From NCBI GenBank assembly GCA_035764655.1, contig DASTYU010000027.1, positions 1-12,424 of the forward strand: a DNA stretch of 12,424 bases. The letters run 5' to 3'. The DNA is from DASTYU01 sp035764655. GTDB taxonomy: Bacteria; Chloroflexota; Limnocylindria; Limnocylindrales; CSP1-4. Shown piece by piece: positions 1 through 7,215 of the stretch. Both the position numbers and the translations under genes were made by a program. The number at the start of each line of letters is the position of its first letter. Positions within the stretch are counted from its first letter, which is position 1. Under the pieces are notes generated by a model. That model did no database searches. It was given only the letters and a program-made list of their open reading frames with translations, and was not told the DNA's origin.

Positions 1-570
1 TTCGCCTTCGAGTACGCGGTCGCCAACGGCCGGCGAAAGGTCACGGCCGTGCACAAGGCGAACATCATGAAGCTGTCCGACGGGCTGTTCCTGGAGAGCG
101 CCCGGACGGTTGCGGCCGACTACGAGGGCCGCGTCGAGTTCGAGGACCGCATCGTCGACAACATGTGCATGCAGCTCGTCCAGAAGCCCGAGCTGTACGA
201 CGTGCTCGTGCTGCCGAACCTCTACGGCGACATCGTCAGCGACCTCGCCGCAGGCCTGGTCGGCGGGCTGGGCGTCGCGCCCGGCGCGAACATCGGCACC
301 GAGGCCGCGGTCTTCGAAGCGGTCCACGGATCGGCCCCCAAGTACGCCGGCCTCAACAAGGCCAATCCGACCGCCCTGATCCTGTCGGGCGCCCTGATGC
401 TGCGCCACCTCGGCTATCCCGATGCCGCTGCCCGCCTCGAGGAGGCGCTCCGCGCGGTCGTCGCCGAGGGCCGCAGCGTGACCTACGATCTGGGCGGCAA
501 CGCCGGCACGAGCCAGTTCGCCGACGCGATCATCGAGCGCCTCGCGATCGCGCCGGCCGTCGTGTCCTGA
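1..570 (+). CDS. NAD-type isocitrate dehydrogenase, C-terminal part
   Basis: The frame is open from base 1, so the start lies outside the window and only the last 189 residues are visible. The enzyme oxidatively decarboxylates isocitrate to 2-oxoglutarate in the TCA cycle. The visible part contains VHKANIMKLSDGLF, typical of the IDH3-like branch, where 3-isopropylmalate dehydrogenases usually have a VDKANVL-type motif. It also has the family signature NLYGDIVSDLAAGLVGGLG with its metal-binding Asp residues, then VFEAVHGSAP and NPTALILSGALMLRHLG, and ends with DLGGNAGTSQFADAI. All of this lines up with the C-terminal half of the isocitrate/isopropylmalate dehydrogenase fold, and no frameshift is seen. 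It ends 22 bases before sdhC, so a TCA-cycle operon with the succinate dehydrogenase genes is likely. A related substrate such as homoisocitrate cannot be excluded without the N-terminal half. Confidence 0.93.
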   Translation, partial: FAFEYAVANGRRKVTAVHKANIMKLSDGLFLESARTVAADYEGRVEFEDRIVDNMCMQLVQKPELYDVLVLPNLYGDIVSDLAAGLVGGLGVAPGANIGTEAAVFEAVHGSAPKYAGLNKANPTALILSGALMLRHLGYPDAAARLEEALRAVVAEGRSVTYDLGGNAGTSQFADAIIERLAIAPAVVS

Positions 571-592
571 CGGCGAACGGACGGGCTGAGCC

Positions 593-991
593 ATGAGTCT
601 CGGAGGGTCGATGCTGCTTCGGTACCGCGGCGGAGAGGGGATGCTCGCCTGGGCCTTCCACCGGATCTCGGGCGTGGCGATCTGGGCCTTCCTGGTCCTG
701 CACGTCGTCGACATCTTCCTGGTGGGTGCCGCGCCCGACACGTACGACACGCTGCTCGCCATCTATGCGCACCCGATCGGCATCGTGCTCGAGTGGCTGC
801 TCGGCGCGGCAGTCCTGTACCACGCTCTCAACGGCCTGCGGATCGTCATCATCGACTTCTGGCCGGCGCTCACGCGCTACCACCGCGAGCTGTGGTACGC
901 CAGCTGGGCCCTCTTCTTCCTGATCGGCATCCCGGTGACCGTCGTGATCTTCGGGCAGTTCGCGCGGGCAATGGGCTGGTGGGCGGCATGA
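593..991 (+). CDS. sdhC: succinate dehydrogenase cytochrome b556 membrane subunit
   Basis: This 132-residue membrane anchor of succinate:quinone oxidoreductase (complex II) helps bind heme b and quinone. Three hydrophobic segments are visible at about residues 28-47, 62-87 and 103-126. The family motif HRISGV lies at residues 23-28, and a candidate axial heme ligand, His77, sits in YHALNGLR of the second segment. The chosen ATG has only a weak ribosome site. A second in-frame ATG at 611 is preceded by GGAGGG (602-607, short spacing) and would remove six residues, so either start is possible. The stop overlaps the sdhD start as ATGA, which indicates translational coupling. Order C-D-A-B, size and topology all fit a two-subunit anchor. 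Confidence 0.92.
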   Translation: MSLGGSMLLRYRGGEGMLAWAFHRISGVAIWAFLVLHVVDIFLVGAAPDTYDTLLAIYAHPIGIVLEWLLGAAVLYHALNGLRIVIIDFWPALTRYHRELWYASWALFFLIGIPVTVVIFGQFARAMGWWAA

Positions 992-1385
992 CCGCGCGCT
1001 ACTCGCGGTCGGGTCGTGTGAAGCCCCAGGGGAGTGGCTTCGAGGTCGCGTCGTGGTACCTGATGCGCCTGTCGGGTCTCGCGCTCTTCGTGCTGGTGCT
1101 GACCCATTACCTGATCCTGCACGTCATCCACGAGCCGGCCGCGCAGGACGCCGACTTCATCGCCCAGATGCGCTGGAGCAACCTGTTCTGGCGGGCCTTC
1201 GACTGGCTGATGCTGATGCTCGTGCTCTTCCATTCGTTCATGGGCATGCGCACGGTCGTCATCGACTACGTCCGCGGCGGCTCCCGCACGGTCGTGCTGA
1301 GCGTCCTCTACCTGCTCGCCGTCGCGTTGTTCGTGATCGGCACGCTGGTGGTCATGACGCTCCCCGCGGCACGCGTCGTGCCCGC

Positions 1386-1389
<4 letters not shown>
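988..1389 (+). CDS. sdhD: succinate dehydrogenase hydrophobic membrane anchor subunit
   Basis: This 133-residue protein is the second membrane anchor of complex II. The start ATG at 988 overlaps the sdhC stop, and the first 17 residues are basic and hydrophilic before the first membrane segment (about residues 23-46, WYLMRLSGLALFVLVLTHYL). A second segment at about 70-92 holds His82 in FHSFMGMRTVVID, and a third lies at about 100-126. The pattern H-x3-G-x-R-x-V-x-I-D in segment 2 closely mirrors HALNGLRIVIID of sdhC, so each anchor offers one candidate heme-ligand histidine. Whether the complex holds one or two hemes cannot be told from sequence. A longer upstream open frame exists but overlaps sdhC completely. 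The stop overlaps the sdhA start as GTGA. Confidence 0.9.
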
Positions 1390-3137
<1,748 letters not shown>

Positions 3138-3142
3138 GTCCG

Positions 3143-3847
3143 ATGCAGGTCGACCTCCGGATCCTCCGCTACGACCCCGAGCGCGACGCCAAGCCGCACT
3201 GGGAGGCGTATGCCGTCGAGTCCGATCCCAAGCTGGATCGCGTGCTCGATCTGTTGCACCGGGTCAAGTACGAGCAAGATGGCACGCTCACCTTCCGGCG
3301 TTCGTGTGCGCACGGGGTGTGCGGTTCGGACGCCATGCTGGTCAACGGCCGCAACCGGCTGGCCTGCAAGATCCGGATCGAGCAGCTCGGGAAGCGCCGC
3401 ATCACGATTGCCCCGCTGCCGGGCCTGCCCGTGATCAAGGACCTCGTGGTCGACATGGACGGCTTTTTCGACTCGTACCGCAGTGTCCAGCCGTTCCTCG
3501 TCAACGAGCGGCAGGCGCCGGAGCGCGAGCGGCTGCAATCGCCCGAGGACCGTGCCCGCTACGACGACACGACCAAGTGCATCCTGTGCGCCGCCTGCAC
3601 CAGTTCCTGCCCGTCGTTCTGGTCGACGCCCACGTACGTCGGCCCGGCGGCGATCGTCAACGCTCACCGCTTCATCTACGACTCGCGCGACGAGGCGGGG
3701 GACGAGCGGCTCGAGATCCTCGCCGACAAGGACGGCGTGTGGCGCTGCCGCACGATCTTCAATTGCACCGACGCGTGCCCGCGCGGCATCAAGATCACGC
3801 AGGCGATCCTGGAGGTCAGCTCGGCGATCGTGGAGCGGCGCGCCTGA
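3143..3847 (+). CDS. sdhB: succinate dehydrogenase iron-sulfur subunit
   Basis: This 234-residue subunit relays electrons from the SdhA flavin to quinone. The N-terminal ferredoxin domain has the [2Fe-2S] ligands Cys55, Cys60, Asp63 and Cys75 (SCAHGVCGSD and NRLAC), keeping the aspartate ligand known from the E. coli enzyme. The C-terminal domain has CILCAACTSSCP for the [4Fe-4S] cluster and CRTIFNCTDACPRGI, which with the last Cys of the previous motif family pattern builds the [3Fe-4S] and [4Fe-4S] sites. SFW after the first motif is also conserved, near the quinone site. The start ATG lies five bases after the sdhA stop. The length is typical, and the gene completes the sdhCDAB operon. Confidence 0.97.
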   Translation: MQVDLRILRYDPERDAKPHWEAYAVESDPKLDRVLDLLHRVKYEQDGTLTFRRSCAHGVCGSDAMLVNGRNRLACKIRIEQLGKRRITIAPLPGLPVIKDLVVDMDGFFDSYRSVQPFLVNERQAPERERLQSPEDRARYDDTTKCILCAACTSSCPSFWSTPTYVGPAAIVNAHRFIYDSRDEAGDERLEILADKDGVWRCRTIFNCTDACPRGIKITQAILEVSSAIVERRA

Positions 3848-3858
3848 GCGAGGACACC

Positions 3859-4368
3859 TTGTTCCCCGAGCTGGACGTGGCCGCGACCGAGCCCGCCACG
3901 GGTTTCGTGATCCGGACGGACGGCGCAGCGCGTGGCAACCCTGGTCCGGCGTCGTTGGGTGCCGCGCTGTACGACCTGCGACGTTCGGACGCTCGCGATC
4001 CGACCGCCCAGCCCGACGCGTGGATCTCCGAATACCTGGGCGTGCAGACCAACAACGTCGCCGAGTACACGGGCGTGCTACGCGCGCTCGACCTGGCATA
4101 CGAGCTGGGCGCGGCCGAAGCGCACCTCCTGCTCGATTCGAAATTGATCGTGGAACAACTCTCCGGACGATGGCGCGTGAAGGATCCCAAGCTCATTCCG
4201 CTGTGGACGACGGCCCGCCAGCGACTGGCCGGTTTCGCCCGCTGGAGCGCGGCTCACGTGCCCCGTGCACAGAACGCCGTGGCCGACGCGTTCGCCAACC
4301 AGGCAATCGATCGGGTGCAGGGCGGTGGCCCCATCGTCCTGGTCCGGCGACCGGGGGACATGGGCTAA
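3859..4368 (+). CDS. RNase HI-type ribonuclease
   Basis: This protein of about 169 residues has the RNase H fold of the bacterial/archaeal type I-like branch, which degrades the RNA strand of RNA-DNA hybrids. The four acidic catalytic positions are present: Asp21 in RTDGAARGNPGP, Glu69 in NNVAEYTGVL, Asp93 in LLLDSKLIVEQL and Asp143 in AVADAFAN. The motif set resembles the RNase H domain of two-domain RNase H/phosphatase proteins of actinobacteria, but no phosphatase domain follows here. No ATG or GTG lies before the domain. A TTG at 3859, with AGGA at 3851-3854, gives the best start, 11 bases after the sdhB stop, so it may be cotranscribed with the sdh operon. The C-terminal 20 residues are not conserved in any way I recognise. 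Confidence 0.88.
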   Translation: MFPELDVAATEPATGFVIRTDGAARGNPGPASLGAALYDLRRSDARDPTAQPDAWISEYLGVQTNNVAEYTGVLRALDLAYELGAAEAHLLLDSKLIVEQLSGRWRVKDPKLIPLWTTARQRLAGFARWSAAHVPRAQNAVADAFANQAIDRVQGGGPIVLVRRPGDMG

Positions 4369-4388
4369 CGTCTGACTGCCAGTGGCCG

Positions 4389-4404
4389 GCACGTCTTGGC
4401 GTGC
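4389..4404 (+). terminator. possible weak hairpin terminator after the RNase H gene
   Basis: GCACG (4389-4393) can pair with CGTGC (4400-4404) over a six-base loop, 20 bases after the RNase H stop. There is no T-run, so intrinsic termination is doubtful. Confidence 0.2.
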
Positions 4405-4437
4405 GCGGGCCGATCAACACGGGCAGTTGAGGGGCAG

Positions 4438-4860
4438 ATGAAGAACCGGGCCCGATGGGCAGGCCTCGCGGCGCTCGTCGCCGCGCTTGCCGTCGCCGGG
4501 TGCTCGTCCGGCGCCGCCGCGACCCAGCCACCGAACCTCAGCGGGACGACCTGGCGGGTGATCGAGATTGCCGGCGAACCAACCTATGGCAGCAACCCGC
4601 CGACGATCTCCTTTCGCAACGGCCGGATTCGCGGCGACAGCGGCTGCAACACGTTCAGTGCCGACGTCTCGCTGGAGCAGATGAGCATCGACGTCGGGTC
4701 GATCAGCTCGACGTTGCGCCTGTGTGAGGGCGACGTTGCCACGACCGAGACGCTGTTCATGCGCGCCCTGATCGGGGCGAACGCGCTGTCGTTCGACGAG
4801 AAGGGCAATCTCGTGCTCAACGGCGACGGCGGGGACGTCCAGTTCGTCGCGGCGCGCTGA
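4438..4860 (+). CDS. META (HslJ-like) domain lipoprotein
   Basis: This 140-residue protein is predicted to be exported and lipid-anchored. The N-terminus is basic (MKNRAR), followed by a hydrophobic stretch and the lipobox AVAGC with Cys22 as the lipidation site. A short Ser/Ala/Thr linker leads to one META domain (about residues 33-139) with the typical LSGTTWRVIEIAG opening and the core ISFRNGRIRGDSGCNTFSA. HslJ/META domains occur in heat-shock- and antibiotic-related lipoproteins, but no biochemical activity is established for most members. Two cysteines inside the domain (in SGCNTF and LRLCEG) could form a disulfide. The ATG at 4438 follows GAGGGG (4429-4434); upstream in-frame codons would add a segment before the signal peptide and are unlikely. 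Confidence 0.88.
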   Translation: MKNRARWAGLAALVAALAVAGCSSGAAATQPPNLSGTTWRVIEIAGEPTYGSNPPTISFRNGRIRGDSGCNTFSADVSLEQMSIDVGSISSTLRLCEGDVATTETLFMRALIGANALSFDEKGNLVLNGDGGDVQFVAAR

Positions 4861-4875
4861 GGCCGACGCGTTCCA

Positions 4876-4889
4876 CGAACGCCTGTTCG
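4876..4889. promoter_or_regulatory. LexA/SOS-box-like palindrome
   Basis: CGAAC-GCCT-GTTCG is a perfect palindrome of the CGAAC-N4-GTTCG type recognised by LexA in Firmicutes and Actinobacteria. It sits 18 bases upstream of the rnpB -10 element, over the expected -35 region. A second GTTCGA half-site follows 11 bases downstream of the first (4885 and 4896). Binding is inferred from the motif only. Confidence 0.4.
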
Positions 4890-4907
4890 AATTTCGTTCG
4901 ATTCTGG

Positions 4908-4913
4908 TAAAAT
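4908..4913 (+). promoter_or_regulatory. -10 element of the rnpB promoter
   Basis: TAAAAT lies 6-8 bases before the expected 5' end of the RNase P RNA and matches the sigma-70 -10 consensus at five of six positions. It sits in the only AT-rich stretch nearby. No good -35 hexamer is visible at the right distance (TGTTCG or TTCGAA are poor). Confidence 0.6.
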
Positions 4914-4918
4914 TCGCC

Positions 4919-5284
4919 GGTCAGCGAGGCCGTCGGATGGTCGCGCGCCAGGTCGGGGCAACCCCTGGACGGCGTGAGGAAAGTCCGAGCTCCGCAGCGC
5001 AGGGTAGCGGGTAACGCCCGTCCGCCGTGAGGCGAGGACCAGTGCCACAGTGACGATGCCGGTCGGCGGCGCGAGCCGGCGAGCGGAGTGAAACGCGGCA
5101 AACTCTACCCGGAGCAAGGCCAAATAGGAGGGCGCAACCCGGCCTCGGTCGGGGGAGAGGTGCGCTGCCCAGCCCTCGGGTCGGCCGCATGAGCCGTCGG
5201 GCAACCGGCGGCCCCAGATGGATGGCCATCCCCGCGGCGTCAGCCGCGGGACAGAACTCGGCTTACAGACGGCCCTCGCTGGCG
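4919..5284 (+). ncRNA. rnpB: RNase P RNA (M1 RNA, type A)
   Basis: This is the catalytic RNA of RNase P, which removes 5' leaders from tRNA precursors. The conserved core elements are all visible in order: GAGGAAAGTCCGAGC (from 4976, one strand of helix P4), AGTGCCACAGTGACGA (from 5041), GTGAAACGCGGCAAACTC (from 5088), AGCAAGGCCAAATAGG (from 5113), and ACAGAACTCGGCTTACAG (5251-5268, containing the other P4 strand). The ends are set by helix P1: CAGCGAGGCCGTC at 4922-4934 pairs with GACGGCCCTCGCTG at 5268-5281 with one bulged base. The size of about 365 nt and the layout fit the ancestral bacterial type A. Exact ends are uncertain by a few bases. Open frames across this stretch on either strand are not genes. 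Confidence 0.97.
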
Positions 5285-5303
5285 CACCCCCGCTTTCGTG
5301 CGT
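5282..5303 (+). terminator. possible hairpin after rnpB
   Basis: GCGCAC (5282-5287) can pair with GTGCGT (5298-5303, one G-T pair) over a ten-base loop directly after helix P1. No T-run follows, so this is only a candidate terminator or processing signal. Confidence 0.25.
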
Positions 5304-5580
5304 GCAAAGGCCCCCACACAGACGATCCGCCGACCGTACGCCGCAGACGAACAGCCAGTGTCAGACTCACGACGGGTTCCGCGCGAACCCTCGTCACCCG
5401 TGCGAGACGAACGGCGACCGGGGCCGCTCTGTCGAAACGGAGTAGCGCCCTGTTGGTGTCTCGCCGCGCCACTTCCTCCACGCCGGCGACTTCCCCGGAA
5501 CCCCATAGCCCTTTATGCTCCGCCCGACCAGCGCGATGCTCGGCAGCCGTCACCGACGCCGCCGCATGGAGGGTTCATTC
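5285..5580 (+). other. intergenic region rnpB to secreted-protein gene
   Basis: About 296 bases without a convincing gene. Open frames here lack ribosome sites and coding-like codon use. The only signals I see are a hairpin after rnpB, a weak promoter-like TTCCCC-N17-TATGCT at 5491-5519, and the GGAGGG ribosome site at 5568-5573 serving the next gene. Confidence 0.5.
5491..5519 (+). promoter_or_regulatory. weak candidate promoter of the secreted-protein gene
   Basis: TATGCT (5514-5519) matches the -10 consensus at four of six positions, and TTCCCC (5491-5496) is a poor -35 at 17-base spacing. Transcription would begin about 55 bases upstream of the TTG start at 5581. Confidence 0.3.
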
Positions 5581-6312
5581 TTGGACACGTCCCGCCGCCT
5601 TCGACGCGCCTTCGCGCTGCTCCTGAGCGCCTCGCTCCTGGCGATCACCGCGGGGGCGGTGTCGGCTGCCGCGAAACCGAAGATCGACGTTTGCCACTTT
5701 GACCAGAGGCTCGGCACATACACCTTGACCACGATCCCCTCGTCCAGCCTCGCGAAGCACCTGGCGCATGGCGACGGCCTCCCCGGGGAGGGCGCGTTTG
5801 ACGAGAACTGCCAGCCGGTGCCACCCGCGCCGCGTGTCTTCGCTGTCGCGTTCTCAGACACGAACGGCAACCACGCCTTTGAGAGAGGTACCGACCGGCT
5901 CATCGCGGCGCTCGTTGACGCCAACGAGGACGGGATGGTCAGTGTCGGCGATGCGGTCGAGACCGACGCGTTCCCGTTGACCTTCGACCCGGTCGCCGAT
6001 TTCGGGGAGTTCACGGTGAAGTCCGCGCCCGTGACCAGCGTGACAGGTTTCACACCCGACTCCGTCCAGGTCACGTCGACCGCCACGGTCATCACGTGGG
6101 CGACCGGCTCCGTCGATGCAGTCCAGTGGTTCCCGGCTGGGGGCGGACCCGAGTCGGCGCTCGTGGACAACACCAACGCGCTCTTCGAGCAGACCGACAT
6201 CATCTCGATCAATGAGGGCGCGGCGCTGGGCGCTGTCCCCGGCGACGTCCAGCTGTTCGGCGTCGATCAAACGGACAACGCGTTCCTCGACATCAGCCTC
6301 GACCTGCCCTGA
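5581..6312 (+). CDS. secreted protein with Cys/His domain and EF-hand-like loops
   Basis: I do not recognise a named family for this 243-residue protein. A classical signal peptide is clear: basic MDTSRRLRRAF, a hydrophobic core, and likely cleavage around AVSAAA (residues 26-31). Next comes a small domain, about residues 34-80, beginning KIDVCHFDQRLGTYTL and holding HLAHGDGLPG and Cys77; similar CH...HLAHGD modules occur in other secreted bacterial proteins. Then residues 93-105 (DTNGN) and 113-124 (DANEDGMVSVGD) resemble calcium-binding EF-hand or dockerin loops; the second fits D-x-N-x-D-G with Asp at position 12. The remaining 115 residues look beta-rich. There is no C-terminal sorting signal. 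The TTG start at 5581 is chosen because GGAGGG (5568-5573) precedes it by seven bases; ATG 5566 and 5515 lack ribosome sites. Confidence 0.75.
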   Translation: MDTSRRLRRAFALLLSASLLAITAGAVSAAAKPKIDVCHFDQRLGTYTLTTIPSSSLAKHLAHGDGLPGEGAFDENCQPVPPAPRVFAVAFSDTNGNHAFERGTDRLIAALVDANEDGMVSVGDAVETDAFPLTFDPVADFGEFTVKSAPVTSVTGFTPDSVQVTSTATVITWATGSVDAVQWFPAGGGPESALVDNTNALFEQTDIISINEGAALGAVPGDVQLFGVDQTDNAFLDISLDLP

Positions 6313-6330
6313 ACCGGCGTCAGGCTCCAG

Positions 6331-6356
6331 CGGCCCCCGGCCTCGGTCGGGGCCGG
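6331..6356 (+). terminator. GC-rich hairpin after the secreted-protein gene
   Basis: CGGCCCC (6331-6337) can pair with GGGGCCG (6349-6355), or alternatively CCGGCC (6337-6342) with GGCCGG (6351-6356). It begins 18 bases after the stop. No T-run follows, as is common in high-GC genomes, so the call rests on stem strength and position. Confidence 0.4.
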
Positions 6357-6680
6357 ACCCTGTCCGCCATGGCCGACCCCGCGTAGCGCGAACGCGCCGG
6401 CCGCTGACGGCCGACGGGCTGGAACGGGTCACCAAGCGATATCCGGGAACGTGGACGTGAACACGCTGCCCGCAATCCACGCTGAACGGCCAAGCCTCAT
6501 CTATTCACATCGATTCTGGCCGCTGCCATGGTCTCGGTCGCTTGAGGCTCCGGCCCCAATTACAGCGCAACGGCGACGACTGCAGCCGTCGCCACCCCAA
6601 CCCCAACCCGAAATTGACGTTCGGTGGTCGGTACGGGCACCCCATGATCGCGACGCATGTGGCCGCGGGTGCGAGTTGCC

Positions 6681-6739
6681 TGCGACTCTATGCGGGCACA
6701 GCCATTGCAGGGGTGGTGATCAGAAGCCAAGGAGTCGCA
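6681..6739. repeat. 8-bp inverted repeat TGCGACTC / GAGTCGCA
   Basis: TGCGACTC at 6681-6688 is the exact reverse complement of GAGTCGCA at 6732-6739, 43 bases apart. A second stem, CGCACG (6736-6741) with CGTGCG (6756-6761), overlaps it. These could fold an RNA on either strand but fit no family I recognise. Confidence 0.3.
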
Positions 6740-6822
6740 CGAATCGAACCGCAAGCGTGCGTGGTTGTGTTCGGCATGAGTCTGGCGTGACTCGCGGGTC
6801 CGCGCGCCGAGGGGGACGGTAA

Positions 6823-7065
6823 TCAGTCCTCGTCGGGGCGGAACGTGTGCGCCGCCACGCACGTGTTGCAGATCGGGAGCGCCGACTCGAGGTCGCCCAG
6901 GGGGATCGGCACGCGCCGGTCGGGGTACAGGCACTCCACGTCGAACGTGCGGTCGGGGGCCGTGTCCACGTGGATCAGGCGGCGGAACGTGCAGCGCTTG
7001 ATCCGGTGCGGGGCAAGGTGAAACGCCTCGCTCGGCTGATTGATCACCGGAAGCGGCAGGGCCAT
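6823..7065 (-). CDS. 80-residue four-cysteine protein, putative zinc ribbon
   Basis: I do not recognise this family. The frame encodes 80 residues with strongly GC-rich third positions, which supports it as real. It holds four cysteines (Cys25, Cys45, Cys66, Cys69), the last two as a CNTC knuckle, plus histidines at 16, 20, 32 and 73, so a zinc-binding fold is plausible. The sequence ends in AAHTFRPDED and has no signal peptide or membrane segment, so it should be cytoplasmic. The ATG at 7063-7065 is the only good start: the open frame continues upstream on the - strand across other genes but without ATG, GTG or TTG near by and without such codon use. A ribosome site is weak (GAAGG about 14 bases upstream). 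It is transcribed divergently from the LysM gene. Confidence 0.7.
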   Translation of the reverse strand: MALPLPVINQPSEAFHLAPHRIKRCTFRRLIHVDTAPDRTFDVECLYPDRRVPIPLGDLESALPICNTCVAAHTFRPDED

Positions 7066-7093
7066 CGGAGCGAACTGACCTTCGTGACGGCTT

Positions 7094-7112
7094 CGGATGG
7101 ACCATCCATCCG
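7094..7112. repeat. 7-bp hairpin in the divergent intergenic region
   Basis: CGGATGG (7094-7100) pairs with CCATCCG (7106-7112) around the loop ACCAT. It lies in the expected leader of the - strand gene, 29 bases upstream of its start codon, and between the two divergent genes. It could be an operator or an RNA hairpin. Confidence 0.35.
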
Positions 7113-7149
7113 GGTTCAGGCGCCGGACACTAGCACCCGGAATCGCCTC

Positions 7150-7176
7150 CCGACAAGACGATAAACGTACTAGACT
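7150..7176 (+). promoter_or_regulatory. candidate promoter of the LysM-protein gene
   Basis: TAGACT (7171-7176) matches the -10 consensus at four of six positions, with CCGACA (7150-7155) as a partial -35 at a short 15-base spacing. It would give a leader of about 33 bases before the GTG at 7216. Confidence 0.35.
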
Positions 7177-7215
7177 GCGCGCCGGTCTACGCGGCGACCT
7201 CGCTCGGAGGGGTGA

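Larger units (their letters stand above)
6313..6822. other. 510-base region without a convincing gene
   Basis: The region lies between two converging genes. Open frames on the + strand (for example 6542-6790) have mixed third positions, no ribosome site and no domain-like sequence, unlike every real gene here. GC content drops locally around 6480-6780. What can be seen is a GC-rich hairpin just after 6312, a short CCCCAA-type repeat near 6595, and several inverted repeats between 6680 and 6800. No tRNA fold could be built. Confidence 0.5.

Noticed and set aside
6724..6765. Sequence GGTTCGATTC on the - strand, like a tRNA T-loop
   Set aside because: The flanking five bases (TGCGG and CGTGC) do not pair to form a T-stem, and no acceptor stem, anticodon arm or CCA could be found around it.
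6542..6790. 82-codon + strand open frame in the gene-free stretch
   Set aside because: Third positions are not GC-biased like those of real genes here, the TTG start has no ribosome site, and no domain features are visible.
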